From assembly GCA_030435675.1 (NCBI GenBank), contig CM059622.1, forward strand, positions 10,540,001-10,604,000: a stretch of DNA of 64,000 nucleotides, read 5' to 3'. Shown here one piece after another: positions 47,015-58,752 of the stretch. The stretch's first letter is position 1, and every line of letters starts with the position of its first letter. A model generated the notes under the pieces. The model was given only the letters and a program-made list of their open reading frames with translations. It was not told where the DNA came from and made no database searches. Made by a program: the position numbers and the translations under genes. The DNA is from Steinernema hermaphroditum (Eukaryota > Nematoda > Chromadorea > Rhabditida > Steinernematidae).

Positions 47015-47808
47015 ATGGCTGAAACTACTGCTGACAAGAAGCTTAACAACCCCATGCGCCAGCTGAAGGTGCGCAAGTTGTGCCTTAACATCTGCGTCGG
47101 CGAATCAGGAGATCGCCTTACTCGTGCCGCCAAGGTAACGGTTTCACTCTGCGTGTGTCTTGACTCCTGGACTAGTTGGCCTGTCGCTCCATCTGTTACA
47201 TGTACGCAAGCATGCGTGGCCAAGCCTCTCTGGGTTTGGTTGAGCGATCGGTGTACTTACGAGTTGCTGCTTTACCCTCTGTTAGTGATAGCATACTTCT
47301 AGGTACTAGAACAACTAACCGGACAGACTCCCGTCTTCTCCAAGGCCCGGTTCACTGTCCGCTCCTTCGGAATTCGCCGTAACGAGAAAATCGCCATCCA
47401 CTGTACGGTGCGCGGATCAAAGGCCGAAGAACTCATCGAGCGCGGACTGAAGGTGAGCACTCTGATCTCCTTAACTCTTTCTGACATGCTCTTGTTTAGG
47501 TCAAGGAGTTCGAGCTGTACCGTGAGAACTTCTCGGACTGCGGCAACTTCGGATTCGGCATCCAGGAGCATATCGACCTCGGCATCAAGTATGACCCTTC
47601 GATCGGAATCTACGGAATGGATTTCTACGTCGTATTGGACCGCGCCGGACGCCGTGTTGCCAAGCGCCGCCGCTGCAAGAGCCGCGTTGGATTCTCGCAC
47701 CGCGTCACCAAGGAAGAGTCCGTCAAGTGGTTCCAGAGCACCTATGATGGGATCATCCTCCCCCCGAAGCCCAAGGAAGCGAAGCGCTCGCAATACCGCC
47801 GTCGTTAA
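47015..47808 (+). CDS. rpl-11: 60S ribosomal protein L11 (uL5, 192 aa)
   Basis: Large-subunit protein uL5, located at the central protuberance next to 5S rRNA. Exons 47015-47134, 47303-47452 and 47500-47808, intron phases 0. The protein carries the invariant runs [56 protein letters not shown] and [13 protein letters not shown], and the C-terminal KRSQYRRR. Intron 1 is 168 nt, longer than its neighbours' introns, which is a usual home for snoRNAs in ribosomal genes, but I see no clear C/D boxes. Length fits eukaryotic L11. Confidence 0.98.
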
Positions 47809-48582
47809 ATCTCGTTTCAGGATTTTTATTGTTAGATAAACGTTCTTGTTATTAGTGCTGTGCATTCTTTGTTGGGTTCAGGAGGTTGTGCGGATTGCTT
47901 GGACCTGGGAAGGGGATTGAAGGTGGTTGTTTCTTGTGGTGGTAGAGATATGGACGAGATGTCCGAAACTAGCGCTTCTCAACTTTCGGATTTCTGCTTC
48001 TCAGCAAATGAGTGGCCGAGCACATGGTAGATTGTTCCAGTCATCTTTGTATCGAGTCGACGACAGTCATCGACTCAACTCTTTTCTATTTGTTTGTAAA
48101 TATTGGTTGGATATTGGAAACGGGCTCAACTTCGTCTTGCGGAGTTCTGCAGAGTTCCTCCAAATTGTAACACGTTCGGTCAGCCTGCAAAGTGAAGACG
48201 TTACGACGTGTTCGCGACGCCGCGCATTCGGGTCGTTTCGTTTTCATGTGTTTTGGTTGTTTTTTTCTTTTTCTGTTGATCGACCTTGTCGTCAATTTCT
48301 TTCGTGTTTGCTTTCGGTCATTTTAGACGGTTGACTTTGCTCACAATTTCCGCCCAACGCTGGGCTTTGTTCACAATTTCTGTCCAAATTGGTCATTTAT
48401 GCACAGTCCACCCGAAAATCGCAAATCAGATGCTGCTGTGAAAAAAAAGTGAAAAGTGCCCCTTAAAATTAGTCTGCTGAGCCTGTCTTGTCTCCAAATT
48501 GAGACGTAGACCATAAAGTCCTTTAAAAGCGACAGCTGCAAGTTCTCGGTGCACTTTTCGGTCCGATCTCCTGCGGAACGCT
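47809..48582. other. Intergenic, rpl-11 to zinc-finger gene
   Basis: No supported gene; short frames only. Confidence 0.4.
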
Positions 48583-49997
48583 ATGGTCGACGTGGCTGCT
48601 GTTGAATCTCTGTGGTGCACCGCCTGCGACTCACTGTTTTGCAGTTGTTTGGACAGTCTGCTGGAATCGTCGATGTCTACGCCTTCCGCCGAAAGTGTTC
48701 CTGTTTCGGAAGAGCACTGGGTCATCAGCGACAGGGAGATGGCCGAGGGCATGGCTGAGACCCGCAACTGGGCCGCCATTTATGACGACAGCCACGGCAG
48801 CAAGGAGGAAACCACTACTAGCAGCGATGACCAAGAACACAGCAAGGAAGAAATGGAAGAAGGCGAAGATGAGGAGGAAGAAAATGGTGTGATTCAGGTG
48901 TGTTGCTTATCTTCCCTATTTTTCACATTACCCATCATACTTTATAGGAAGTTTATGTGGATGAAAAACCAGTGAAGAAGTCAAAGGTCCAGGATGAAGC
49001 TGGCGATGGACCGCGCAAGCTTTACGAACGGTTCCGCGAGAAGCAGTTCGTGTGTGACCTGTGCGAGCAGAGTTTCACCCTGAAGCAGAACGTTCAGCAG
49101 CACATCTTTAATTTCCACGGACTTCGGTCCACGAGTCCTGATCGCAACCACATCGATCGTCGTTTCAAGCGATTCATGTGCACGAAATGCGACAAAGTTT
49201 TCAAAACTATGGAAATGGCGCGCGCCCACTTCCGAAAAGTGCACGGCAAGCCGCTTAAGCAAGAAAAAAAGATTCACAAGTGTGATCACTGTGATAAGGT
49301 TTACCCTGCCAAAACACAGTTGAACGAACACATTTCCATTGTTCACCGGTTTGTAGCGTTATATCTATATACCGTTTGTGAATTGATAAGTTTTAGAAAC
49401 GAGCGCAACTTCGTCTGCGACCAATGTGGTAGTGCATTCGGACGTCGTGGTGGTCTTCGGCGTCACGTTCAAATGGTCCACGTTGGACAACTCTACTCTT
49501 GCCCATACGAAGCATGCGACCACCCTGGATACAAATGTCCCAAGGTGTGCAGAATCTAATTACCATCTTACTCTTTCATTAATCAAATTTAGGCTCTTGC
49601 TGCTCATGTCCGTGCTGTCCACACCGGTGACCGTCCATTCAAGTGTACCCACTGTGATCGAAGCTTTGTTCGTCGAAACGATTTGAAAGTCCATGAAGTG
49701 ACTCACAGTGCTTCCGTTGAACAGAAATGTGACCTCTGTGGTTCGGTTTTCAAGCGAGAGCACTATCTCAAGAAGCATCGTAGAACTTGCGATGGAAAGA
49801 CCCGCCATATCGCACATGCTTTGAAAACTCCAATTAAGAAAGAGAAGATTTCGCTGGGTATTGTCAAGCGAGAAAAGGTTTCACTCAAACCGAAACGTGC
49901 TGCTGCAATTGCAGCAGAGCAGATCGTTAAGCAAATGGCGGTGCCACTCGGTGGACGTCGAATGCAGCCGAATCGCAGGGTGAAGAACAGGATTTAG
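48583..49997 (+). CDS. Multi-C2H2 zinc-finger protein (422 aa)
   Basis: Probable nuclear DNA-binding regulator. Exons 48583-48897, 48948-49348, 49397-49544 and 49593-49997. The first 105 residues are acidic and serine-rich, ending in a run of E and D. Six C2H2 fingers follow (starting CDLCEQSF, CTKCDKVF, CDHCDKVY, CDQCGSAF, CPYEACDHPGYKC with widened spacing, CTHCDRSF), plus a seventh, CDLCGSVF...KKHRRTC, which uses cysteine as its last ligand (C2HC). Standard TGD/E-R-P-like linkers are seen only before finger 6 (HTGDRPF). The tail is lysine/arginine-rich with repeated KREKVSLK/KKEKISL motifs. AATAAA at 50079-50084. I cannot assign orthology. Confidence 0.9.
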
Positions 49998-50408
49998 AGC
50001 AGTTTGTTTGGTCTGCTATATCATTCATGTTATTTATTGTTTATTTATTCGATGCGGCTTATATATGCGTATTGTCTTAATAAAAATTGTTTTCTCCAGT
50101 GTCTTGGATATGCAGTCCCTTCTTAGTTTGTGGTCAAAAACTATCGTAGATACCGTTCTTTCATTTGTACAGGATCTCTCGAAAAGGGACAAAAGTCTAT
50201 ATTATTTATTTCCAAGAGTTTCCAAACGTGGGACCTGTTGGAAAACAGAAAAAAGAGTCGAAACGAAAGAAACCGACTTGTCTCACGAGTTGAACTGTTG
50301 AATGTCTTTCTAGACTTCCGTCTCGAGTATCCTTTTTTGGCACACCTAGTACGACATTGATTGCGAACTGTCTCGAATTGTTCAAATGTGTTTATTTCAG
50401 TGTGCAGC
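49998..50408. other. Intergenic spacer with trans-splice-like acceptor
   Basis: Contains the zinc-finger gene AATAAA and, at its end, a tttatttcag acceptor eight bases before the next ATG. The roughly 330-base gap allows a shared operon with the next gene. Confidence 0.4.
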
Positions 50409-51452
50409 ATGAAAACAAATCGGTCGCCTTCGAGCGAATCTCTGTTATCATCTGCTGGAGATGCTGTAGAGAAGCGGCCTGTGCCGGAAATGACCGCAAA
50501 GGATTCTGGACTGGCGGATATCATCACACAAATTGAAACCTTCTTCTTTACTTCAGATTCGCGGGCTTCAAAAGTGCTTCGTGATATTCAAGTCAGGACA
50601 TACTCCAACCAGCTTTATATAAATTATTTGATTTTTAGAAAGCCAGCGGATTCTCACGTCGGGTTTTCTTCTTGCTTGGCTTTGGCGTGTTCCATCTGAT
50701 GTTGCTGGGTAGTAATTCAACCGCGGCTCTGGCTAACCTCTTGGTTATTTCGTACCCGCTCTATTTGACTTTCAAGGTATGCAAATGCGCTGGTACGCTT
50801 TACAAGAACGCTTTCAGCACTTGATGAATCCGGAAAGTAAGCTTGGCCCATTACTTGTTTTCTGGGCTGTGTATGCTGTTTACACCCAGCTTTTGGCGAT
50901 GAAACCCAACAGCCTCCTTTACACTATCCAGCCAGTGTTGTTCTTTTATTTGTGGTGCCCTGCCACTCAGGGAGCCCGATCTCTCCATTTCCGCTTGTTT
51001 GCTCCTCTATGTGAATTTCTCATTCAAGGCAGGTTTTCTGCTGAACTGTGGATCCAAGTAAACAACTTTTTTTCACCTTCGATTCTAATTTCGGGATTTT
51101 TTAGTTGTATCCTTGGCTCGCACGACTGCTTTACGGTGCTGGATTTCACGAATTTGGATATCTGAAGGAGCAGTTTTCTGCCACGCAGTTGGCAGAATTG
51201 AAATTATGTTTGAAACGTGCCAGAAGTGGAAACCGTAGTTCATCAAATACTACTGCAAGAAAGGAAGACTTTGCTGGAAAAGTGGCGTTGTGCTCGATGG
51301 AGCCCGCGTCTAACCTCTGCACGGCGATTTCTGTCCAAAGCCCTTCTACCACAACTATCGTGCCGATGAACACTGCAGTTTCCGGAGATTCCGCGAAAAC
51401 GCCGCTGAAGAATGTTGCAAGCGCCACAACTGCTGTTCCAGCGACGAAATGA
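50409..51452 (+). CDS. REEP/Yop1 (TB2-DP1-HVA22) family protein, divergent (302 aa)
   Basis: Family members are wedge-shaped reticulon-like proteins that curve tubular endoplasmic reticulum. Exons 50409-50591, 50639-50776, 50818-51057 and 51105-51452, all phase 0. After about 60 mostly polar residues, hydrophobic hairpins carry the family landmarks: LANLLVISYPLYLTFK aligns with CNLIGFGYPAYISIK of REEP5, then FWAVYAVYTQLLA with YWVVYGVFSIAEF, and FFYLWCPATQGARSLHFRLFAPL with LLWCMAP...GAELLYKRIIRPF. An amphipathic stretch follows. Unlike REEP5/Yop1 it has a long serine/threonine/alanine-rich C-terminal tail of about 100 residues. Identity is at family level; orthology to C. elegans yop-1 is doubtful. 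Confidence 0.8.
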
Positions 51453-51812
51453 CTAGATCAAATTAAGCTTAAAGATATTTAATTTATTCGATTTATTATG
51501 GATATTACCAACTAAGAATAAGTGGTTTTTTCTGCGTTGTTTGTTGTCTTCCGTTACCTTCTTGTGTTGCGTTACAGCCAGTTTTCCAGTTAGAAAGACG
51601 TTCTCATCCTTTTTGTAACTTCGATGATCAGCGCGATGAAAGCGAATGGTCTTCGATGGACAAAAAAAAGCCTTCGCCAATCGGCTCTCTAATGAGTGAT
51701 ACCTCTCGTTCCACAGCTGCGCACGCTTTTTCGTTGGGCCTTGAAACCTGTTCACTCAAGACCCAGTGCCATATAAACTCTGCCGTTCACTCTCCAGAAC
51801 TGTCTTTCGAAG
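51453..51812. other. Intergenic, REEP-like gene to collagen
   Basis: Presumed collagen promoter. A minus-strand open frame here (51453-51755) has no splice or family support. Confidence 0.45.
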
Positions 51813-52747
51813 ATGTACGAAGAGAAGCTTCTCGTTGGCGCCGCTTCGGCCTGCTCCATCATGGCCATTATGGCCTGCCTGTTCGTGATTCCCTCGTTGT
51901 ACCAAACCATCAGCGAGATGCACGACGAAGTCATGGACGGAGTGCAGATCTTCCGCGTGGAGACCGACGGCGCCTGGATCGACATGATGGACATCCAGCT
52001 TTCCGTCACTCCCCCCGCCAAGCCCCGCGAGAACCCCTTCAACAGCATCTTCCGTCAGAAGCGTCAGGACTTCTCCGGCCTCCCGGCCTGGTGCCAGTGC
52101 GAGCCTCCTAAGCTCAAGTGTCCGCCTGGACCTCCCGGACCTCCGGGAGCCCCCGGAGTCGACGGAGCCCCCGGCGCCCCCGGTCCCAAGGGAGAAGACA
52201 ACCTCTCCACTTACGCTCCCATCACCTGCGCTCCTGTGGTTTGTTCTGTTCTCTCAGTACCAGCTTAAGAGGTCGTTTTCAGTCGAAGGACTGCATCAAG
52301 TGCCCTGCCGGCCCCGCTGGACCGAAAGGACCCGATGGACCCGCTGGTGCCAAGGGCCCCGACGGCCAACCCGGACAAAACGGCGCCCCTGGCAAGAACG
52401 GACAGCCCGGAAACCCTGGCGCCGCTGGTGAAGCAGGAACCCCTGGACCCAACGGACAATCTGGCCAGCCCGGACCTGCTGGAAAAGACGGACAGCGCGG
52501 CAAAGGAAAGCCCGGCCCCTGCGGTGCCCCTGGCGTCGCCGGACCCGCTGGAGCCCCTGGAAAGAACGGCGAGAACGGAGCCCACGGCCCAGCTGGACCC
52601 AAGGGACCGGCCGGACCTGCTGGCCAGCCGGGAGCTCCCGGCCAGGACGGAGTCCCCGGCACCGCCGGAGGACCCGGAATCCCCGGTCAAGACGCTGCCT
52701 ACTGCCCATGTCCTCCTCGCTCGGCCGTTTTCGTCAATCGCCAGTGA
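51813..52747 (+). CDS. Cuticle collagen (296 aa)
   Basis: Nematode cuticle collagen, secreted by the hypodermis and cross-linked in the exoskeleton. Exons 51813-52238 and 52283-52747, phase 0. Order of parts: membrane anchor at 8-30, furin-type site RQKR (81-84), cysteines at 94, 96 and 103, a short Gly-X-Y block ([12 protein letters not shown]...), an intervening non-helical stretch with C-IK-C, a long Gly-X-Y block, and C-terminal CPCPP. One interruption (GQR-GK-GKP) occurs in the long block and is followed by a cysteine in GPC, rare inside the triple helix. Typical length for a col gene. The subgroup was not determined. Confidence 0.96.
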
Positions 52748-53132
52748 GCGTTCCCTTCGATTCTTTTTCTCTTTTGGAAGAAGGTATAAAACAGCAAACA
52801 TCGAACGGTTCTGTTACACACTGAAGCACAAAAAACGGCGTCTCTTCTCCATCGGCTAGAGGCACCAATGAGCGAGCTCGTCGCCGTCGGAGAGTACGAT
52901 AGCCTTCTTCCAGTAGTTCTCGCGGAGCAGAACGGAACGGTCTTCCCGGTGCTCGACCTAGGTGGGGGGGGGGGGGCAAACCAACGGTGTTTGCCAAATG
53001 GAGTCGAGATCACGCCCAAACCGTTTGAAAAGGTAAAGCACCCAGGGAAGAAAACTTGCGCGAAAAAAAAGCGAAAAAAGAAAAAAGCGCGTCAGATTAC
53101 ACGTAGATGTCTTTATTAATTCAGTGAGATTC
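52748..53132. other. Convergent 3' ends, collagen and UGT
   Basis: Holds a G run (about 52963-52977) and the minus-strand AATAAA of the UGT gene (plus-strand tttatt at 53112-53117). No gene. Confidence 0.5.
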
Positions 53133-54911
53133 CTAAGCTGTTTTCACTTTGGCAATGAAAAGCCTTTGCAGCAGCTTGGCACAGCCATACAACACGAGAG
53201 CGCCAATGACCATGAGGACAAGGGAAAAAGGAACGATGATGTCCAACATGTAGTACTGTAGGAAGGAGAGCTGAGGGATACGGTACTCGGGAAGAGATCC
53301 GAACTCGGCGGCGAACTTGATGTGTTTGACGAGTTCCTCTCGCTGGTTTCGAGGACGTTTCGCCATCATTTGGGAGAGACGCGACGCATTCTTACGGTAG
53401 CTGCAAGGGGTACTGTAGTTTGTGAGGTCTGGCACCTCTGTTTACCTGGGATTCTCGAGGGCTTCCCGAATGTGGGCCTCGAAGGCGTCGGCATCGGTGA
53501 GGGCGCCCTTATCGACGACCTTGGCTGTTCCGAAGCGTTTCACCATCTCGGCGTTTCTCGTTTGGTCGCCAAAGAGGGGAATCGAGAGAAGAGGCACCCC
53601 CCGGGTCGAGGTTTCCAGGATCGAGTTCATCCCGCAATGCGTCACGAAGAGTTTGAGGTTGGGGTGGGCGAGGAGGTCGTTCTGGGGGACCCACTTGTTG
53701 GTGACGACGTTGGGCACGTCCTTGGCCACCTCGTCTTCATCGATCTCGTACTTCCAGATGAAAGTGACTTCGGGAAACCGCTGGAACGTCTCCAGCACCG
53801 CCTTCTTCATCTCCGAGGGCATCGTGTAGCTCTGGGCGACCGATCCGAAAGAGAAGAGGATTGTCGCTTTTCGCTGAGTGACCACTTTCTCCCAGTAGTC
53901 ATCCAGAGGCTTCGGCGTGGGTACGGTAATGCCTCCGATGTTGACGAGGCGTTCAGTGATGGGCCTAGGGAAGTCGAGGAGAGGGTCTGTGTTGGTAATC
54001 ACGAAGGCAGCTTGGCCCATCTTCTCCTCGAAGTCGACCTTCTTGCCGAGGACCCTCTCGACGACTTCTTCTTCGGCGTCTTTCATTGAATCGGTCCAAC
54101 GCTTGGACATCTCCATCTTCAGCATGTTGACGAGTCTTTGGAAGTAGGTCATCTGATTGGAGGTGCTACCGAACAGTCCTAAAAGGCCGCTACTCTACGT
54201 CTACCCGGAGGTCCCACCTGGAACAACTCCCGGGAGGTTGGGGGCGCCGAAGATGTCGGCGACCTTCTCGAAAAGAAGGGCCGTGTTGACGAGGATGTGC
54301 TTCTCCAAGCCGATTTCCTCGAACAGACCTAAAAGGGGCTCTGTGAACCAGAGATGAGCTTCCTATCGTACCCATGGCGCACAGATCGAACACTTCGCTG
54401 AGTCCGAGGTCGAACTTATCGTTCCGCAGAGCGTCCAAGATGTCCTTCTGCCTTAGCGTATCTGAAATCTCCGACAAGTTCTAGGACGGGCGCAGACCCT
54501 CACGTTCGCACTGGTAGGCGTGCACGTCCTTCACCTTGTCCATGAAGGCCTTGTCCGCGAGAGGGTTCTGGAACTTCTGGGTCCAGGCGGTCGCGATGTG
54601 GCTGTCGTCCTTGAAGAACTCGAGCACCCGAGCGTCCGTCTCCACCGTGATCGTCTTCGCCAGGCTTGTACCGTTCTTCGTGATCTTCGGGTTCAGCTTG
54701 GGCAGAAGCACCGTCTACAATCAGTTAGCCTCGTTCCTACAGTATCCCTCCACAGGCTTACCACATCCATGCCCTCGTTCACGAGGATGTCCGCGATGCG
54801 CCCCATTATCTGCACATGGGAAGGACCGAACTTCGGGGAATAGATGAGGACCTTGAAGGCATCGAGGGAGGCGAGCAGGGAGAGTATCAGGAGTGCACCT
54901 AAAGAGGCCAT
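53133..54911 (-). CDS. UDP-glucuronosyl/glucosyltransferase (520 aa)
   Basis: ER-membrane UGT that conjugates sugars from UDP-sugar to small lipophilic molecules, usually in detoxification. Minus-strand exons: 54911-54762, 54714-54504, 54461-54372, 54328-54218, 54178-53446 and 53400-53133. A signal peptide opens the protein (MASLGALLILSLLASLDAF). The UGT signature lies at about 349-395: WVPQNDLLAHP, FVTHCGMNSILE, GVPLLSIPLFGDQTRN. A membrane helix near the end (IIVPFSLVLMVIGALVLYG) precedes a short lysine-containing tail ending in KVKTA, as in ER-retained UGTs. A catalytic-type histidine is present in GPSHVQIM. An apparent in-frame TAG at 54481 disappears when a 42-nt intron (54462-54503) is removed. 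Nematodes have many UGTs; no one-to-one name can be given. Confidence 0.95.
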
Positions 54912-55943
54912 TGTCCCTGAAAGAGAGAGAATTGGAAACATATGATTGACGCGGAAGGGTAAAAGTCGCACCGAGGGAAACAAGGCCTGTATATATGTGA
55001 GGCGACCATCAATGGGGGACGGCGCGCCGACTGGTTTGTAATCGGGGGCGACACGAACTCTGACACATGGAAGCCAGTTCTATGCTTGTGGCGTTGCTGT
55101 GTGCTTGCTGTGTGTTTGTGCTGAAGGTGAATGGGACGATGGTGTGGTCGGCGCTGAGAGAGTTTTGTAGCCTGTGATTATTACAAGAGTTGTATCACAA
55201 GATAGGACAGCTGAAGGCGGAGTGTTTAAAAGCCCGCCGAAATCAGTATTTTCGTTACCCTCGCAAACTGATAGGATACACTGATCCTCGCGCTTTTCAT
55301 TTTCACCTCTTCTCACCTCATTTTCACTGCTATTCACACATAACCACTGGTGTTTTTCCCTACCGTTTCATAAATGTGTTTTTGTAAATATGTCCAGAAA
55401 ATGGCCTCCTGAAGAAGATCGCTCCATTGATTCATGGCTGAACACTTAAGTAGGAGACCATTTGACGCATGGACACGACGCATTTCTCCAAGTTTCAAAG
55501 GACTCTCCTATTTTGAACAACTGACGTTTGAGCTCAAACGAAAAAGCCATCAAAAATCGTGGAAACATAGGTGATACAGTCAAGTATCTTCTTCGATACC
55601 CGCAAATGGCAGTCCGATGAGTACGTATATGATACAGCTGATCCAGGTTTTCCCATCCATATCCACGTTTCATACCTACCCATCTCGAGACTCAACAGTC
55701 ATATTTGCACATAGCCACGCTCAGTCCTGCGTGAGGGTGGATTAGAGGTGCCGGCTCGGAGGTCATGTTGTGATCTTCCCTTATCAGCTGGTATCTCCGG
55801 GGTGGATGCAGAACACGGGAGTTTTGTTGTGACATCATGTTCGTCCCCTTTAAGTAGGTGCGCCTTCTCCCCACCGAATCTCGTTTGGCGATTTCAATCG
55901 GATATGTAAAACAATATGTACAACAACAGGGAGGCAGGAGCAG
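54912..55943. other. Intergenic, UGT to sugar transporter
   Basis: UGT promoter side with a tctctttcag acceptor just before its start. No gene supported in the rest. Confidence 0.45.
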
Positions 55944-57605
55944 CTACACCTTGAAGGAGACCTTCCGGTTCAGGCGCAGGGCCATGTCGTTGAGGACGGC
56001 GTTAACGCTCCTTCCTTTCGTCTCCGGACAGCTTTGCCACATGAGGACAAGAAGCGCAATGGAGGGGAGGATGAAGATGAGCATGGACCAGGCGCCGACG
56101 GCGTTCGCGAGGGGGTAGAAGCCGAAGTCGAGGGCGATTTTGAGCATCGACTCCAGGATGGAGAGGATGGTTACCGTACCCAGGAGAAGACTCTTGGGCA
56201 CGAGCTCTGCGGAGTAGAAGCGCGAAATGCATCCGATTCCAATGGAGGTGGAGAAGAGGAGCGCCGATATGCTGACGAGGGTGCCATACTGGAGGGCCGG
56301 AGTACTGTACATGACATCGGAGGAAGGTTACCTTGGCGGCTGGGCCGACCTGGATGCAGATCATGACCGAGGAGAGTGCGAAGACGCTGAGGAGTTGGGT
56401 GATGAGCATGAGGGGACGTCGGCCAACGCGTTCCACCAAGAAGATCGGGATGACCGCCAGGGGGAGGCGCACGATGGTGTTGCCGAGGGAACCCCACTGA
56501 AAGGCCACTTGAAGTAGGCGGTCTGCAGGAAGTGCCCACCTGAGCGACGCCGAGCGAGAGGCCGCCCATCTGGTGGTAGATGTAGGTGTTGAAGGAGCGT
56601 ATCACCCTGGCCCCGGTGAAGACGTAGGCGATCTTCACCATGATCCCCACCCAGGCGCCGTACCGTACCACCACAGAGACGTCATCGGAGGCCAGCCAAG
56701 GGCAGAACATCAGCTTGAATCCACTGGGACGCTTCTCGTCCAGCTTCGCCGTTTTGTTCTGGCCGTCGCTTCGGCACTTCTCCAACTGGATCTCGATCTC
56801 AAGGGGCGTTCTCAGTCCGTGGTAGGCCTTCAGCGCCCTCTCGGCCTCCGCCCGATCGTCGCGGTGCATGAGAAGCCACTGGGGCGACTCGGGCATGACG
56901 ATGAAGATGCACATGCAGACAAGGTTGACCCCGAAGGGGACGACGAAGATGAAGGGCCAGAGGGTGGAGGTGGCCAGAGCCACTCCGACAGCCTGGGTGA
57001 GCAGGTTCCCCACGGTCGCGATGCCCTCCTGCCACGTACCGATGTTGCCTCTGTACTGGACAGGCGCCGATTCGATCAGCCACACTGTTTGCACTACGGT
57101 AGCCACTCCGTTCGAGAGTCCCCAAAGGAATCGGCCAGCAACGAGAAACTCGAAGTAGGGGAAAGTGAGTTTCGAGAAGAGGGACAGAAGCAGACCTGAA
57201 CGGGCACTGTAACAGAGAGATGGGCCCGGCACTTACCAGGAATGGCGATGATGCACGAAAGGATGGCCGTGTGCTTGCGCCCAAAACGGTCGCAAACCGC
57301 GTAGGAGAGGAGCTGTCCTACGATGCCGCTCACCGGGTTGATGACGTTGATGCCCGACCAGAGAAAGTCAAGGAACGTCTTCTCGACGGGTTCGCCTGTC
57401 CTCGCGATAATCGACTCATTTATGAACTAAAACGATCATCGATTAAGTCTGCTCGATCGTCGAGGGAATATTTTCGCACTAAACGACCTACCTGCTGGAC
57501 TTCCAAGTAGGGCTGATTGAGGATACTCAGCAGGTAGGCCTGTTGGAAACTGCCGGCGAAGTAGAGACCCAACGAAAGGAACAAGAGTTTGACCGGAAGA
57601 CCCAT
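55944..57605 (-). CDS. SLC2/GLUT-type facilitative sugar transporter (489 aa)
   Basis: Major-facilitator sugar transporter with 12 predicted helices in the plasma membrane. Minus-strand exons: 57605-57492, 57426-57237, 57195-56540, 56496-56332 and 56288-55944. Family motifs in order: DRFGRK (84-89), GRFLWG, PESPQWL (203-209, the PESPR/K motif), VERVGRRP (341-348) and PETKGR (463-468). The QLS/QQ-type start of helix 7 is not obvious, so substrate cannot be judged; fructose, glucose or another polyol are all possible. The start is the first ATG after a gtatttag acceptor near 57667; the frame is open upstream to 57791, so a longer N-terminus is possible. The fourth intron's acceptor (ctttcag before 56496) was chosen because it alone gives ungapped family spacing. 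Confidence 0.93.
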
Positions 57606-58752
57606 CTTTGCCTCGATCAGGCTCGGCCAGTCGTGTCGATAGACTTCTGGCGCCACTTTGCGCCCTAAATACTCCTTGGCGCGAATAGCGAATCTGCATA
57701 AGCCGGCAGCGCTCCTCCTCTCCTCGGCGCCGACGATCCCGACTTGGTCTAACTTCTCCCAGTGGACGCCACGCCCACTGATGTAGCGCATCTCCGCCGC
57801 CTGGAGTCACCTTCGCGATCGTCATCTGATCGGGCTAATGGAAGAAACAAACAAAGCGGACTAATCGAATCAGAAAGCAATTCGGGGTCAAAAAGAGTGC
57901 GCCGTTTAGAGAAGCACTCCACGGAGCTTCTCTTTGACGTTGTTGAGAGCTTTTAGCAGGGCGCCGGAAATAAATTTATTCCCAGTTTAGCCGAATGTGA
58001 AAACATGGACTGTGATCCCTTCGAGGAACTGTCAGGGATATTCTGAGAGATGCTAAGAAGATGAAAAGCGAAAGACTGATTACAGAGAGAAGGGCAATTT
58101 GCTCGAAACGAAGCAGAATCGCAATCGGACGACGGATGTTGACCACGGAGCAGATCCTATTTACCCTTATCACCATAAAACAAGGGGAAGGTGAATCACG
58201 CTCTCCGTTGGTCAACAACAATGGCCGCTGAAGACTTCACACGATTGTGGCCGAATTAATAATTGTGCCATACGGTGGTTGCCTTCCTGACTCTCTTCCT
58301 TCCCCTTTTTCTGTTTGGTCAAATACGTTGCATCTGCATCCGTTGATCTACTTCTCCGTGACTCACAAAGGCAAGATTATCCCATGCCGACCATCTGGTC
58401 AGCGAATCGATTCCCCGAGCACAAGAGGAACAGATCAATTTCAGTTGATTCGCATATTCGTCGCTAGAGTACGATTATAAATTGCCCTTTTTACGTCACC
58501 GATGACGTCCCACAGAGGTCGCCAGCTACGGTGACACTGCGCGCTGGTTCTAGTTTGGTTCTGACGCGAGATGCACATTTGCGGAAACTTGAGAAGCTTA
58601 TTTGGTGCTTCACCACTGAAACACTTCGATTACGGTTGTTCCGGCCAGTGATGCTCATCGGCGGAAGCGATGCCAACGAAACTTCTTGGCATTACCGACA
58701 CCATCATTTAAGAATGAGGCGACTGACTGGGCCACAAGCAACTCTGAACACC
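57606..58752. other. Divergent intergenic region
   Basis: 5' flank of the transporter and of the coiled-coil gene. The upstream part includes an in-frame extension of the transporter and, near 57825, an isolated ATG frame in another register. No further gene. Confidence 0.4.

Noticed and set aside
47135..47302. snoRNA in rpl-11 intron 1
   Set aside because: The intron is long enough, but I could not find C and D boxes or a convincing H/ACA fold by eye.
54480..54484. In-frame stop in the UGT gene suggesting a pseudogene
   Set aside because: A 42-nt intron with GTGAGG donor and tttcag acceptor removes it and gives the spacing expected of UGTs.
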